Assembly (NCBI GenBank): GCA_002422725.1
Contig: DITE01000035.1
Location: 38,434-102,433, forward strand
Length of the DNA stretch: 64,000 nucleotides
Direction: 5' to 3'
Source of the DNA: Bacteroidales bacterium UBA6192
GTDB lineage: Bacteria > Bacteroidota > Bacteroidia > Bacteroidales > F082
Shown here: piece after piece, positions 55,838 through 64,000 of the stretch
Position numbering within the stretch: position 1 is the first letter of the stretch
How the letters are laid out: each line of letters starts with the position of its first letter
Notes under the pieces: model-generated
What the model saw: only the letters and a program-made list of their open reading frames with translations
The model's database searches: none
What the model was told of the DNA's origin: nothing
Made by a program: the position numbers and the translations under genes

Positions 55838-57232
55838 TTAGTCATTTAGTATGATAAGTTTCTGTTCATGTAAACGTCCATTGATTATCAATCTCACGGT
55901 GTAATTGCCTGACATTAAATGCATACTATACTTAGTTTCTTCAAAAGCATTAAACAGTCTTTTGTCTTGAAAAACAAGTTTTCCATCTGTAGAATACAAT
56001 TTAAGTGTAACTTCATTGCTTTCAAATACTTTCACTGAAAAGTTACCATTATTCGGATTAGGATAGATCATTGGTTGTTTCCCATTAATATCAGAATCAT
56101 AGTTTGGAAGTTGCAAAAAAGTATTAGCGGAAACCGGATTTGCTAACCCCGCCTGACAGGTGCGTCCTCCAAGGAATACAGCACTGTCTATATAATGAGA
56201 TTTCAACCCTTTGCTGTTTGGTTTCTCAATAGCACCTATATATTGACTTTCATATTTCGCAACATAGATTCGATTATCCGGACCTGTTTGCAAGTAACCT
56301 GCTTTATATAAAGAATTTGGACCTGTTGCATTACCTATGATGGTCATAGACTCATTAATAAGGTCCTCGTCATCACTTGTCAGATCGAACTGTATGATTT
56401 CGTCATTCTTCCATTTAGTAGCATAAAGAAAATCATTGTTTTGAGAAAACTGAACGCCCCATGCATTGAGGTGTCCGTTTAATATTTTCTGATCCGATAA
56501 TTGCCCATTTGTTGGATCAAACCTGAATAGTTCATAATGAGTAAAATATACCGCTGATGCCAATCTCAATCCATCCTGCGAAAAAGCAATCTGTCACATT
56601 GCATTGTAACTATCGCCACCATGAAACAAACCGATTTTTGAGATAACAGGTGATTGACTTAATCCTTGCTCATTAAACCTATATACATGATATTCATCAC
56701 TATTCCAGGGATGAGTTACTATCCAATAATCTACCCCATTTGCATGCTTAGTAATCGCAACTTTTTCGGTGCTGATTTCCTGTACTACAATATTTTTTTG
56801 ATCTGTAACATCTCCCAGTCCATTATTCAATTCAAGGTCAATAATTGAATACCTCAATCCATTTGGCCAGGCAAAAGCATCTGTTGTAAATAAATAGTAA
56901 ATCTGATTATTACCCGGGAGTTTCACGGCAATTGCAGATGTGCCACCAGACCAATTACCCAACAAGCCATGTCCGTTTGGCATGACATCATGATTACGAT
57001 TCCATACTTTTACTCCATTAGAATAAAAAAGCAGTTCACCTGTTATTGGATCTGAGACAGTTGCAGTGTTATCGGCTGTTACTAAAGCCCCATCCAATAC
57101 TGCAACCGGATATCCCAAACTAAAATCTAAGCCTGCATTATTTCCGAAATACCACAAATCATTCTCATTCTGTGATGTAGCAGAGCCGAGCAAACTCAGA
57201 AATGCGATTATCAAACATGCAGATCTATACAT
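55838..57232 (-). pseudogene. Secreted propeller protein with sorting domain, interrupted by in-frame TGA
   Basis: Two frames on the minus strand, 56594-57232 and 55838-56569, are in the same phase and separated by TGA at 56596-56594 only. The sequence around it reads G-D-S-Y-N-A-M, stop, Q-I-A-F-S-Q-D-G, a WD40/propeller-type blade, which shows that one 464-codon gene was interrupted, most simply by GGA to TGA. The first part has a signal peptide ending A-T-S-Q. The second part ends in a type IX sorting domain (I-Y-P-N-P-N-N-G-N-F). Without readthrough the product lacks its sorting domain. Function is unknown. Confidence 0.82.
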
Positions 57233-57298
57233 ATGTAGCTGATTTTTATGGCTCTAAGATAATACTTCTTATGACAAATATAACAAGAACTTAAAAAA

Positions 57299-57335
57299 AA
57301 AGGCTTAAAATCAAACAAATGATTCTAAAGCCTTT
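57299..57335 (-). terminator. Terminator downstream of tRNA-Arg
   Basis: On the minus strand AAAGGCTTTAGAATCA and TGATTTTAAGCCTTT form a long stem with a 6-base loop followed by a run of T. It directly abuts the 3' end of the tRNA. Confidence 0.85.
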
Positions 57336-57336
57336 G

Positions 57337-57408
57337 TAGCCCCACCAGGACTCGAACCTGAATTTAAAGTTTAGGAAACTTCCGTTCTATCCCTTGAACT
57401 ATGGGGCC
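57337..57408 (-). tRNA. tRNA-Arg (anticodon CCT)
   Basis: Acceptor GGCCCCA pairs with TGGGGCT (one G-T pair), the anticodon loop TTCCTAA gives CCT, and the T arm contains GGTTCGAGTCC. The 3' CCA is not encoded. Confidence 0.93.
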
Positions 57409-57457
57409 ATTGAAGCGCCAAAATTAATACATTTTTATGTGTTAGCCAAACCGTGTT

Positions 57458-58420
57458 TCACAGTTGCTTCACCATCAGGTTTTCGAGTTTCACAAGGTCA
57501 GCAGCGAATTTGCGGATACCTTCGGCAAGTTTCTCGGTAGCCATGGCATCTTCGTTTAACTGCCACCTGAACATCTTTTCATCCGGTAAAATTCGTTCGA
57601 GTGGCATATTCGTGGCTAAAGATGCCACAAGCTTAGGTTCCACCTTCTCGTTCATCTGCTCAAGACTTGCAAGCAAGGCAGGCGAAATGGTGAGAAGATC
57701 ACAGCCAGCCAGCTGTAGAATTTCCCCGGTATTCCGGAAACTGGCGCCCATAACTTCTGTTTGATAGCCAAACTTTTTGTAATAGTTAAAGATCTCCGTC
57801 ACTGAAAGCACACCAGGATCTTCGTGGGCCTCGATTTCCTTCACTTTTCTATCAGCTAGGTGCCAATCAAGTATTCTTCCTACAAAAGGCGAAATGAGTT
57901 TCACCCCGGCTTCGGCGCATGCGATAGCCTGAATCTTACTAAAAAGCAGGGTAAGATTACAATGAATATCTTCCTTTTCCAACACTTCTGCTGCACAAAT
58001 ACCTTCCCAGGTCGCAGCCACTTTTATCAGGATGCGTTTTCGGTCGATTCCGGCATCTTGATACATACCGATCAGCTGGCGGGCTTTATCGATGGTAGCT
58101 TTGGTATTGAACGAAAGTCGTGCATCTACCTCAGTAGAAACCCTTCCGGGGACTATTTTCAAAATCTCCAGGCCAAAATTGACCGAAAGCTTGTCGAGAC
58201 AAAGATTGAGTTGCGCTGGTTTATGCGCAGCCCTGTTCTTCGCAAAGGAGAGTGCATCCTCAACAAGATGGGCATATTTAGCGTCTTGTGATGAGGCATA
58301 AATCAACGATGGATTGGTTGTGGCATCCACCGGACGATAACGTTTCATGCTTTCAAAATCGCCAGTATCGGCTACAACGCGGGTAAATTGTTTGAGTTGA
58401 TCAAGAGTATTCATTAACAT
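57458..58420 (-). CDS. tal: Transaldolase
   Basis: The 320-residue TalB-type enzyme of the pentose phosphate pathway transfers a dihydroxyacetone unit. It shows V-D-A-T-T-N-P-S-L, the Schiff-base Lys in R-I-L-I-K-V-A-A-T-W-E-G, N-L-T-L-L-F-S and I-S-P-F-V-G-R-I-L-D-W. Length is normal. It lies 16 bp after metG in the same direction. Confidence 0.96.
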   Translation of the reverse strand: MLMNTLDQLKQFTRVVADTGDFESMKRYRPVDATTNPSLIYASSQDAKYAHLVEDALSFAKNRAAHKPAQLNLCLDKLSVNFGLEILKIVPGRVSTEVDARLSFNTKATIDKARQLIGMYQDAGIDRKRILIKVAATWEGICAAEVLEKEDIHCNLTLLFSKIQAIACAEAGVKLISPFVGRILDWHLADRKVKEIEAHEDPGVLSVTEIFNYYKKFGYQTEVMGASFRNTGEILQLAGCDLLTISPALLASLEQMNEKVEPKLVASLATNMPLERILPDEKMFRWQLNEDAMATEKLAEGIRKFAADLVKLENLMVKQL

Positions 58421-58436
58421 GCGTTTTTATCCAAGG

Positions 58437-60500
58437 TTATTTTACATCACTTCCATTATGAAAATCCTCGGTGGGTGACACAAAGCATAGCTTACCTTCA
58501 CTGTTTTCAGCCATTAAAATCATCCCGTTCGACTCTATTCCCCTGAGCGAACGAGGAGCCAGGTTGACCAGCATACACACTTTCTGACCGATGATGTTTT
58601 CGGGACTGTAATGTTCGGCAATACCACTGACAACAGTTCGTTTATCGATTCCGGTGTCGATGGTTAGTTTGAGCAGCTTTTGGGTTTTAGGAACCAGTTC
58701 GGCAGCCAGAATGGTTCCGGTGCGAATATCCATTCTGGCAAAATCTTCATAGCTGATGGTTTCCTTTTGTGGCTTTACAACCGGACCAGCTGCCTGAAGG
58801 TTAGCCGCTTTCGTATTGAGTAGTTTTTGTACCTGGGCTGCTATGGCTTCATCTTCAATTTTTTCAAAGAGGTAACCAACTTCACCTATCCTATGATTTT
58901 CGGGCAGTAACACTGTGCTGTGGGCATCATTCCAGTTTAACCCCTTTAAAAGTATCATATCGCAGAGTTTAGCAGTAGTAAAGGGAAGGAAAGGTTCGGC
59001 CAGTACCGAGAGTTTTGCAACAATCTGCAACGAAACCGCCAACACAGTCTTAACACGATCAGGATCCGTTTTAAACACCTTCCAGGGTTCGTTTTCGGTA
59101 AGGTATTTGTTTCCCAGGCGAGCAAGGTTCATAAGTTCACTCAGCGCTTCACGAAAACGGTAAACTTCGAGGCTGGAAGCAATTTTATCGGGGAAGCTAT
59201 CCATTTGCCGGAGCACTTCCAGGTCATTCCCGTTAACACCTTCGATTGAGGGAACAATGCCATCAAAATATTTCTGGGTAAGAACAAGGGTACGGTTCAC
59301 GAAATTGCCGAAAACAGCAAGCAATTCATTGTTGTTGCGGGCCTGATAATCCTTCCAGGTAAAATCGTTGTCCTTGGTTTCCGGGGCGTTGGCTGTGAGC
59401 ACATAACGCAGCACATCTTCTTTTCCGGGAAATTCATCCAGGTACTCATGCAGCCAGACAGCCCAGTTGCGTGAGGTGGAAATTTTATCACTTTCAAGGT
59501 TAAGAAACTCATTGGCAGGCACATTGTCGGGCAAGATGTAGCCGCCTTCGTTTTTGAGTATGGTCGGGAAAATGATGCAATGAAAAACAATGTTGTCTTT
59601 TCCGATGAAATGAACCAGTTTTGAGTCATTGCTTTTCCAATAAGGTTCCCAGTCTTGGCCCGTTTTCTCAGACCATTCCCGTGCGGCTGAAATATAACCA
59701 ATGGGCGCATCGAACCAAACATAGAGCACTTTTCCATCCGTATCAGGAAGGGGAACTTTCACGCCCCAGTCAAGGTCGCGCGTTACCGCCCTTGGTTGCA
59801 ATCCCTGATCGATCCACGACTTGCACTGGCCATAAACATTGGTTTTCCAGTCGTCTTTGTGACCTTCGATTATCCATTCGCGCAACCAGGTTTCTGCCTG
59901 ATCCAACGGAAGATACCAGTGCAGGGTTTCTTTAAGTACAGGTACATTGCCACTAAGAGCCGAGCGGGGATTGATCAGGTCGAGGGGACTAAGTGAAGTT
60001 CCACAGTTTTCGCACTGATCTCCATAAGCACGGTCATTGCTGCAATGAGGGCAGGTTCCGGTAATATAACGATCGGCCAGAAAATGATTGGCTTCGACAT
60101 CGAAGTACTGCTGAGAGATTTTCTCGACAAAAACACCTTTATCATATAAAGTAGTGAAAAATTCAGAGGCGGTACGGTGATGAATGGGGGCAGAGGTGCG
60201 TGAATAAACATCAAAGGAAATCCCAAAACGTTCAAAGGAATCCTTGATCATGAAATGATACTTATCAACCACTTCTTGTGGTGTAATACCCTGCTGACGT
60301 GCTTTAATGGTGATCGGAACACCATGCTCGTCCGAACCGCCTATAAACAGGACATCCTCGCCTTTCATCCTGAGATAACGGGCATAAATATCGGCTGGCA
60401 CATACACTCCCGCAAGATGTCCGATATGCACAGGTCCATTGGCATAAGGCAGGGCAGATGTAATGGTATAACGTTTGAATTGTTTATTTTTGGTCTCCAT
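58437..60500 (-). CDS. metG: Methionyl-tRNA synthetase with C-terminal tRNA-binding domain
   Basis: The 687-residue class I enzyme has the HIGH motif in P-V-H-I-G-H-L-A-G, a zinc knuckle with C-P-H-C and C-E-N-C, and K-I-S-T-S in place of KMSKS, as is usual for this group. Residues about 580-687 form the EMAP-II/Trbp111-like tRNA-binding domain (M-D-I-R-T-G-T-I-L-A-A). It is divergent from the LD-carboxypeptidase gene. Confidence 0.97.
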   Translation of the reverse strand: METKNKQFKRYTITSALPYANGPVHIGHLAGVYVPADIYARYLRMKGEDVLFIGGSDEHGVPITIKARQQGITPQEVVDKYHFMIKDSFERFGISFDVYSRTSAPIHHRTASEFFTTLYDKGVFVEKISQQYFDVEANHFLADRYITGTCPHCSNDRAYGDQCENCGTSLSPLDLINPRSALSGNVPVLKETLHWYLPLDQAETWLREWIIEGHKDDWKTNVYGQCKSWIDQGLQPRAVTRDLDWGVKVPLPDTDGKVLYVWFDAPIGYISAAREWSEKTGQDWEPYWKSNDSKLVHFIGKDNIVFHCIIFPTILKNEGGYILPDNVPANEFLNLESDKISTSRNWAVWLHEYLDEFPGKEDVLRYVLTANAPETKDNDFTWKDYQARNNNELLAVFGNFVNRTLVLTQKYFDGIVPSIEGVNGNDLEVLRQMDSFPDKIASSLEVYRFREALSELMNLARLGNKYLTENEPWKVFKTDPDRVKTVLAVSLQIVAKLSVLAEPFLPFTTAKLCDMILLKGLNWNDAHSTVLLPENHRIGEVGYLFEKIEDEAIAAQVQKLLNTKAANLQAAGPVVKPQKETISYEDFARMDIRTGTILAAELVPKTQKLLKLTIDTGIDKRTVVSGIAEHYSPENIIGQKVCMLVNLAPRSLRGIESNGMILMAENSEGKLCFVSPTEDFHNGSDVK

Positions 60501-60554
60501 AAAGATTGATTTCAGATGCCTGATTAGGCGGCAAAGTTAACCAATAGTTTGACA

Positions 60555-61460
60555 ATGAGAACCCCCCCATACCTGCAAAAGGGTGATAAAATTGCCCTGG
60601 CAGCCCCGGCCAGAAGCATCGACAGGGAAACCTTGATGCTGGCAATGCACATATTGATAGAGGAGGGTTTCCTTGTCCAACTCGACGAAGAGGTGCACGG
60701 TCAGGAAAACCAGTTTTCGGGCAGTGATGCGCATAGGGCTAATCACTTTCAACACTTACTGGATGATCCAACTGTAAAAGCAATCCTCTGCGCACGGGGA
60801 GGGTATGGAAGCAACAGAATCATTGACAGGCTCAATTTCACCAACTTTGCCCTACACCCGAAATGGATCGTGGGCTACAGTGATATCACCGTGTTTCATG
60901 CACATTTGCAGCAGCAACTAAAAGTGGAGAGTCTCCATGCTACCATGCCGGTTAATTTTCAAACAAATACCCGGGAAGCGATGAAAAGCCTTTTCGAGGC
61001 ATTGATGGGGGTTTCAACTGATTATCGCGTTCCAACACATCCGCTCAATCGAATTGGAAAAGCAAGTGGTATGCTGGCAGGTGGCAATCTATCCATCCTT
61101 TACAGCCTGACAGGTTCGGACGATTTTCCGGATACAGCAGGGAAAATCCTTTTTCTGGAAGACATTGATGAATATCTGTATCATATTGACAGGATGCTCA
61201 TTAGTCTGAAAAAAGCTGGTATTTTTGATGGGCTCTCAGGCTTGATTGTGGGTGGCATGAGCGAAATGAAGGACATTGCTGTTCCATTTGGCAGCACAGC
61301 AGAAGAAATTATCATGGAACAGGTTAAAGAATATGGCTTTCCGGTTTGCTTCGGCTTCCCGGCCGGGCACATTGCCGACAACAGGGCGTTGATCCTTGGG
61401 CGCAACATGAAGCTGGAGGTTGACGAATCTATTGTATCATTAACTGAATTACCGGGTTAA
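60555..61460 (+). CDS. LD-carboxypeptidase (S66 family)
   Basis: The 301-residue protein trims the terminal D-alanine from muropeptide tetrapeptides during peptidoglycan recycling. The nucleophile Ser109 is in V-G-Y-S-D-I-T, preceded by A-R-G-G-Y-G-S-N-R. The Glu and His partners are in F-L-E-D-I-D-E and P-A-G-H-I-A-D-N. ATG 60555 is chosen over TTG 60549. No signal peptide, so it acts in the cytoplasm. yraN follows 11 bp later. Confidence 0.94.
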   Translation: MRTPPYLQKGDKIALAAPARSIDRETLMLAMHILIEEGFLVQLDEEVHGQENQFSGSDAHRANHFQHLLDDPTVKAILCARGGYGSNRIIDRLNFTNFALHPKWIVGYSDITVFHAHLQQQLKVESLHATMPVNFQTNTREAMKSLFEALMGVSTDYRVPTHPLNRIGKASGMLAGGNLSILYSLTGSDDFPDTAGKILFLEDIDEYLYHIDRMLISLKKAGIFDGLSGLIVGGMSEMKDIAVPFGSTAEEIIMEQVKEYGFPVCFGFPAGHIADNRALILGRNMKLEVDESIVSLTELPG

Positions 61461-61471
61461 TCTGAAACAGG

Positions 61472-61834
61472 ATGGCAAATCACAACGAACTGGGTAAAAT
61501 AGGGGAGGAAATGGCTCTCAAACATTTGCGCAAGTTGGGTTACAAAATCCTCGAGGTGAACTGGTTCTATGGCCGTGAAGAAGTGGATATTGTTGCCATG
61601 GATGGGCCGATGCTGGTGATCATTGAAGTGAAAACCCGCGCCACAAATATGTTTGGCGAGCCAGAGTTCGCCGTTACCAAACGAAAGCAAAAATCGCTTA
61701 TCAGGGTTGCTGACGCTTACATTCAGGAAAAAAACCTGTATCTTGAAACCAGGTTTGATATTGTTTCAATCATCATCACCCCACATAAAAAGCATCTCCA
61801 CCATATTGAGGATGCTTTTTACCCAACAATGTAG
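61472..61834 (+). CDS. yraN: YraN/UPF0102 family nuclease-like protein
   Basis: This 120-residue protein has the family core G-K-I-G-E-E-M-A near the start, then E-V-D-I-V-A and I-E-V-K-T-R, which correspond to the restriction-endonuclease-like active site. Activity is not proven for the family. A perfect hairpin with a T run lies inside its last codons. Confidence 0.92.
   Translation: MANHNELGKIGEEMALKHLRKLGYKILEVNWFYGREEVDIVAMDGPMLVIIEVKTRATNMFGEPEFAVTKRKQKSLIRVADAYIQEKNLYLETRFDIVSIIITPHKKHLHHIEDAFYPTM
61787..61820 (+). terminator. Terminator-like hairpin inside the 3' end of yraN
   Basis: AAAAAGCATC and GATGCTTTTT form a perfect 10-bp stem with a 14-base loop and end in five T. The stop codon lies 12 bp farther on. 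The symmetric A and T runs would also serve the minus-strand lipoprotein gene coming the other way. Confidence 0.55.
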
Positions 61835-61855
61835 GTCAAATATGTACTAAAAAAA

Positions 61856-62653
61856 CTATTCTGGCTTCACCCATACCAATTTCCATTCAGTCCCATACAT
61901 GCTGAAGGTGCTCCAGTAAGTTTTTTTAGAGACTTTGTTGGTGGTTCCGGTTTGATAGAATGAGTATGTCGTTTCGCCTGTTGTTTGGGCATCAATTTTT
62001 TCAGCCGCAGCAATCAGTTCAGGGAATTCAGCGTAGACCGGATCGGTAAAAATGTTTTTTCCAATCTCGTCGCTGTCCTGGTCATACAATACTTTCCCCC
62101 CTTTTTCCATTACCCATATCTCGAAAGACTGATTTTTAACCAACGGGCTGATCCATCTGTCGAGGATAGTTTCTGGCAGAAAAAGTGCAGTAATTCCGCC
62201 CAAAAGCTCGTCATTGTTCACAATAGGGTGAATGTCGACTGCAGCATAGAAGTTTTCAACCGCATAAAAGGTATTACTCAACACAGGCAATCGGGTTTGA
62301 AATGCCTTGATTATGTGATCCTGCTGGCTGATATCAGTACCCTGGGTTGGGTAATAAACCGGAGGTTCAATAATTTGCATGATTCCCTGCGGATTGATAT
62401 ACGCATACTCAATGGAAAACGAAGTGCGGCTAAACAATTGCTGCATTTCAGTCCTTATAGCAACGGTGTCGGATATCCTGGTTTTCAGGAATGACACACT
62501 GTTGGCAAGATCAACATTCAGTGAATCAAACGACGCAGTCAAGCTTGCATTAAGAGTCGAAAGTTCAGCAGGGAAAAAGGTATCGTCATCCTTTTTACAG
62601 GCTGACAAGCCAAGCAATAGAATCAAAATGTAAAAAATTGGGTTTGTTTTCAT
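61856..62653 (-). CDS. Lipoprotein with Cache-like sensor domain
   Basis: The 265-residue protein starts at ATG 62653 (the frame extends 9 codons further) and has a lipobox L-S-A-C. After a helix, the sequence shows the pattern of a Cache/PAS-like extracytoplasmic domain (S-I-E-Y-A-Y-I-N-P-Q-G, V-D-I-H-P-I-V, L-L-G-G-I-T-A-L-F, W-V-M-E-K-G-G-K-V-L-Y-D-Q-D). It lacks membrane-spanning and signalling domains, so it may bind a small ligand and hand it to another protein. The assignment is by fold pattern only. Confidence 0.65.
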   Translation of the reverse strand: MKTNPIFYILILLLGLSACKKDDDTFFPAELSTLNASLTASFDSLNVDLANSVSFLKTRISDTVAIRTEMQQLFSRTSFSIEYAYINPQGIMQIIEPPVYYPTQGTDISQQDHIIKAFQTRLPVLSNTFYAVENFYAAVDIHPIVNNDELLGGITALFLPETILDRWISPLVKNQSFEIWVMEKGGKVLYDQDSDEIGKNIFTDPVYAEFPELIAAAEKIDAQTTGETTYSFYQTGTTNKVSKKTYWSTFSMYGTEWKLVWVKPE

Positions 62654-62753
62654 TACTTTGGGATTTGAATAATTGTTCATATTATTTGTAACTATGATCG
62701 AAATATCATTATCCGATCATTCTAAAATTATTTATCAATATTAAGAATTTTAA

Positions 62754-63863
62754 TTAAACATTGAAAACCAGCAAAGGTACTTCACTTTGGAAAAGAATTT
62801 TCCGACTAAGGCTTGGTTTGAGGAGTTGTGCGAGTAGATTGCGTTTGTGCGATACCAAAGAGATCACATCGATCTCTTTTTCATAAATGAAGTTTTCAAT
62901 TCCTTCGATAAAATCGGTGCTTTCGATTAATCCACATTCGATGTTATATTCGTGGTATTCATGATCGAAATGTTCGCGCATTTTCTTCATTCTTACTTCA
63001 TCCAGAACAAAACTATCATTCAGGTTTACATGAACACAGTATATCTTCACCTTGAAAGGCCTAACAAAGGCAATGAGCTTGTGCAGGGCCATAAAATCGC
63101 TCTCCTCAAAATTGGTGATATAAAGCACATTTCTGGGCTGTATAAAATCATTCACTTCATAATCCACCGGTATAGTTAGTACTGGAAATCTGCATTTTTC
63201 AATGATACGGGCCGTTGTGCTACCCAGAGGGTTTCGGCTTTCCCTGTTTTTCCCCCTGGTTCCCATGACAACAAGACCCGGTTGGTAATCATCGGCAATA
63301 CGAAGGATTGCCTCAATCGCATTTCCCCTTACCAGGTCAAAATCAATGTGTACTCCTTTAATTTTCTTATCCTTAGCCATTTTCTTCATTTCCTGACAAA
63401 CGGCATCTATTCGGTTTCGGGCTTCATCTTCCTGCTCTTTTAAAATTCCCTCGAAATTCACCTGATAGGCATAAACTTCATTTAAAACAAACGGTTCGCC
63501 TGCATTGCTGAACCACACATGCAGAAGGCGGATATCCGCTTTCAATGTTTTTGCCAGTTCAAGAGCATAGTGTGCAGCCTGAATACTCATTGGAGAGAAA
63601 TCGACCGGAACTAAAATACGGCGTATGCTCTTCAGGGTTTTTATGGATGTTTCCTTCGCTTTCCCATAAACCAGTGAAAACTCGCTCAACACCTTGTAAG
63701 CTGCCGAAGTATCCTTTTCGCGTATTTTGACCTCAACACCACCGCCGGGTTCATCAATACTTCTCAGAAAGCTTGATATTCCGGCCACTTCAAGCATTCC
63801 CTGGAGCAATATGGATCGGGAATAAGTGTGGGTGGCAATGGTAATAAACTTTTCGTCTTTCAT
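62754..63863 (-). CDS. Universal stress protein, tandem domains with N-terminal DUF2007-like domain
   Basis: The 369-residue protein begins with about 70 residues (I-A-T-H-T-Y-S-R-S-I-L-L-Q-G-M-L-E-V-A-G-I) resembling the DUF2007 signal-transducing domain. A complete Usp domain follows (about 80-228, I-R-R-I-L-V-P-V-D-F-S) with the ATP-binding motif G-T-R-G-K-N-R, then N-P-L-G-S-T-T. A second Usp domain (about 235-369) has a degenerate nucleotide motif (S-H-K-R-N-L). It probably binds ATP and responds to stress; the fused N-terminal domain may regulate it. Confidence 0.85.
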   Translation of the reverse strand: MKDEKFITIATHTYSRSILLQGMLEVAGISSFLRSIDEPGGGVEVKIREKDTSAAYKVLSEFSLVYGKAKETSIKTLKSIRRILVPVDFSPMSIQAAHYALELAKTLKADIRLLHVWFSNAGEPFVLNEVYAYQVNFEGILKEQEDEARNRIDAVCQEMKKMAKDKKIKGVHIDFDLVRGNAIEAILRIADDYQPGLVVMGTRGKNRESRNPLGSTTARIIEKCRFPVLTIPVDYEVNDFIQPRNVLYITNFEESDFMALHKLIAFVRPFKVKIYCVHVNLNDSFVLDEVRMKKMREHFDHEYHEYNIECGLIESTDFIEGIENFIYEKEIDVISLVSHKRNLLAQLLKPSLSRKILFQSEVPLLVFNV

Positions 63864-64000
63864 AGCAATCCAATTTTGTGCAGGTTAACTGTGATATTAA
63901 CAACGAAACAATGGCTTTTTAGGAAGCAGGTTGTGGATAATAGCCATTTTGCCAATTATCCAATCAATCGCTTTCAAACCGCAGATAATCCTGTTTCAAA

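Noticed and set aside
56594..57232. Two separate genes 55838-56569 and 56594-57232
   Set aside because: They share one reading phase, are divided only by a TGA, and form one signal-peptide-to-sorting-domain protein.

Overview
The window looks like a chromosomal segment of an uncultured or environmental member of the Bacteroidota, most likely Bacteroidales-like. Several things point there: proteins ending in type IX secretion (Por) sorting domains (a C25 gingipain-like protease, an S8 protease, an M1 aminopeptidase, a CotH protein), a PorZ homologue beside recO, DUF4292 and DUF4175 proteins, promoter boxes of the TAnnTTTG type instead of sigma70 hexamers, and very few Shine-Dalgarno sequences. 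No species can be named from the sequence alone.

Positions 1-9570 are an accessory region: the 3' end of an Rhs polymorphic toxin gene followed by a string of displaced toxin tips, each trailed by a small lipoprotein gene that is probably its immunity partner. Three tips carry a long stretch of the conserved Rhs core (about 430-1105, 2850-3475 and 4893-5570) and then diverge after the DPSG motif. Two of these end in a type 23 polymorphic toxin domain and one in a zinc metallopeptidase with HEYGH. Further downstream the cassettes decay: a 1-nt frameshift, a toxin reduced to its last ~130 residues, one reduced to its last 20 residues, and an immunity gene with an in-frame TGA. Two ~130-bp direct repeats and a cluster of 17-bp palindromes (REP-like) lie in the non-coding parts.

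Positions 9570-16700 hold a Crp/Fnr regulator, an orphan HigA antitoxin whose HigB toxin survives only as 17 codons, an outer-membrane barrel protein, porZ-recO, and lipA-lipB. Positions 16800-23060 encode two large secreted proteases, C25 and S8.

Positions 23063-40765 form a long minus-strand run. It reads, in transcription order, DUF4175 protein, unknown protein, ybeY, mnmG, methyltransferase, large histidine kinase, flippase, dut, sugar nucleotidyltransferase, TPR lipoprotein, DUF4292 lipoprotein and an EnvC-like LytM protein. It mixes RNA maturation with cell-envelope assembly. Two perfect parS-type palindromes flank mnmG, which suggests the chromosome segregation origin region is close.

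Positions 40800-64000 are mostly housekeeping: M1 aminopeptidase, gltX, folB, a CWC protein, tRNA-Cys and tRNA-Thr facing each other across a shared terminator, a low-molecular-weight tyrosine phosphatase, a thioesterase, a PQQ-like propeller protein, a B12-binding radical SAM protein, a CotH/lamin-tail secreted protein, a DUF1207 protein, mgsA, a propeller gene broken by TGA, tRNA-Arg, transaldolase, metG, LD-carboxypeptidase, yraN, a Cache-like lipoprotein and a universal stress protein.
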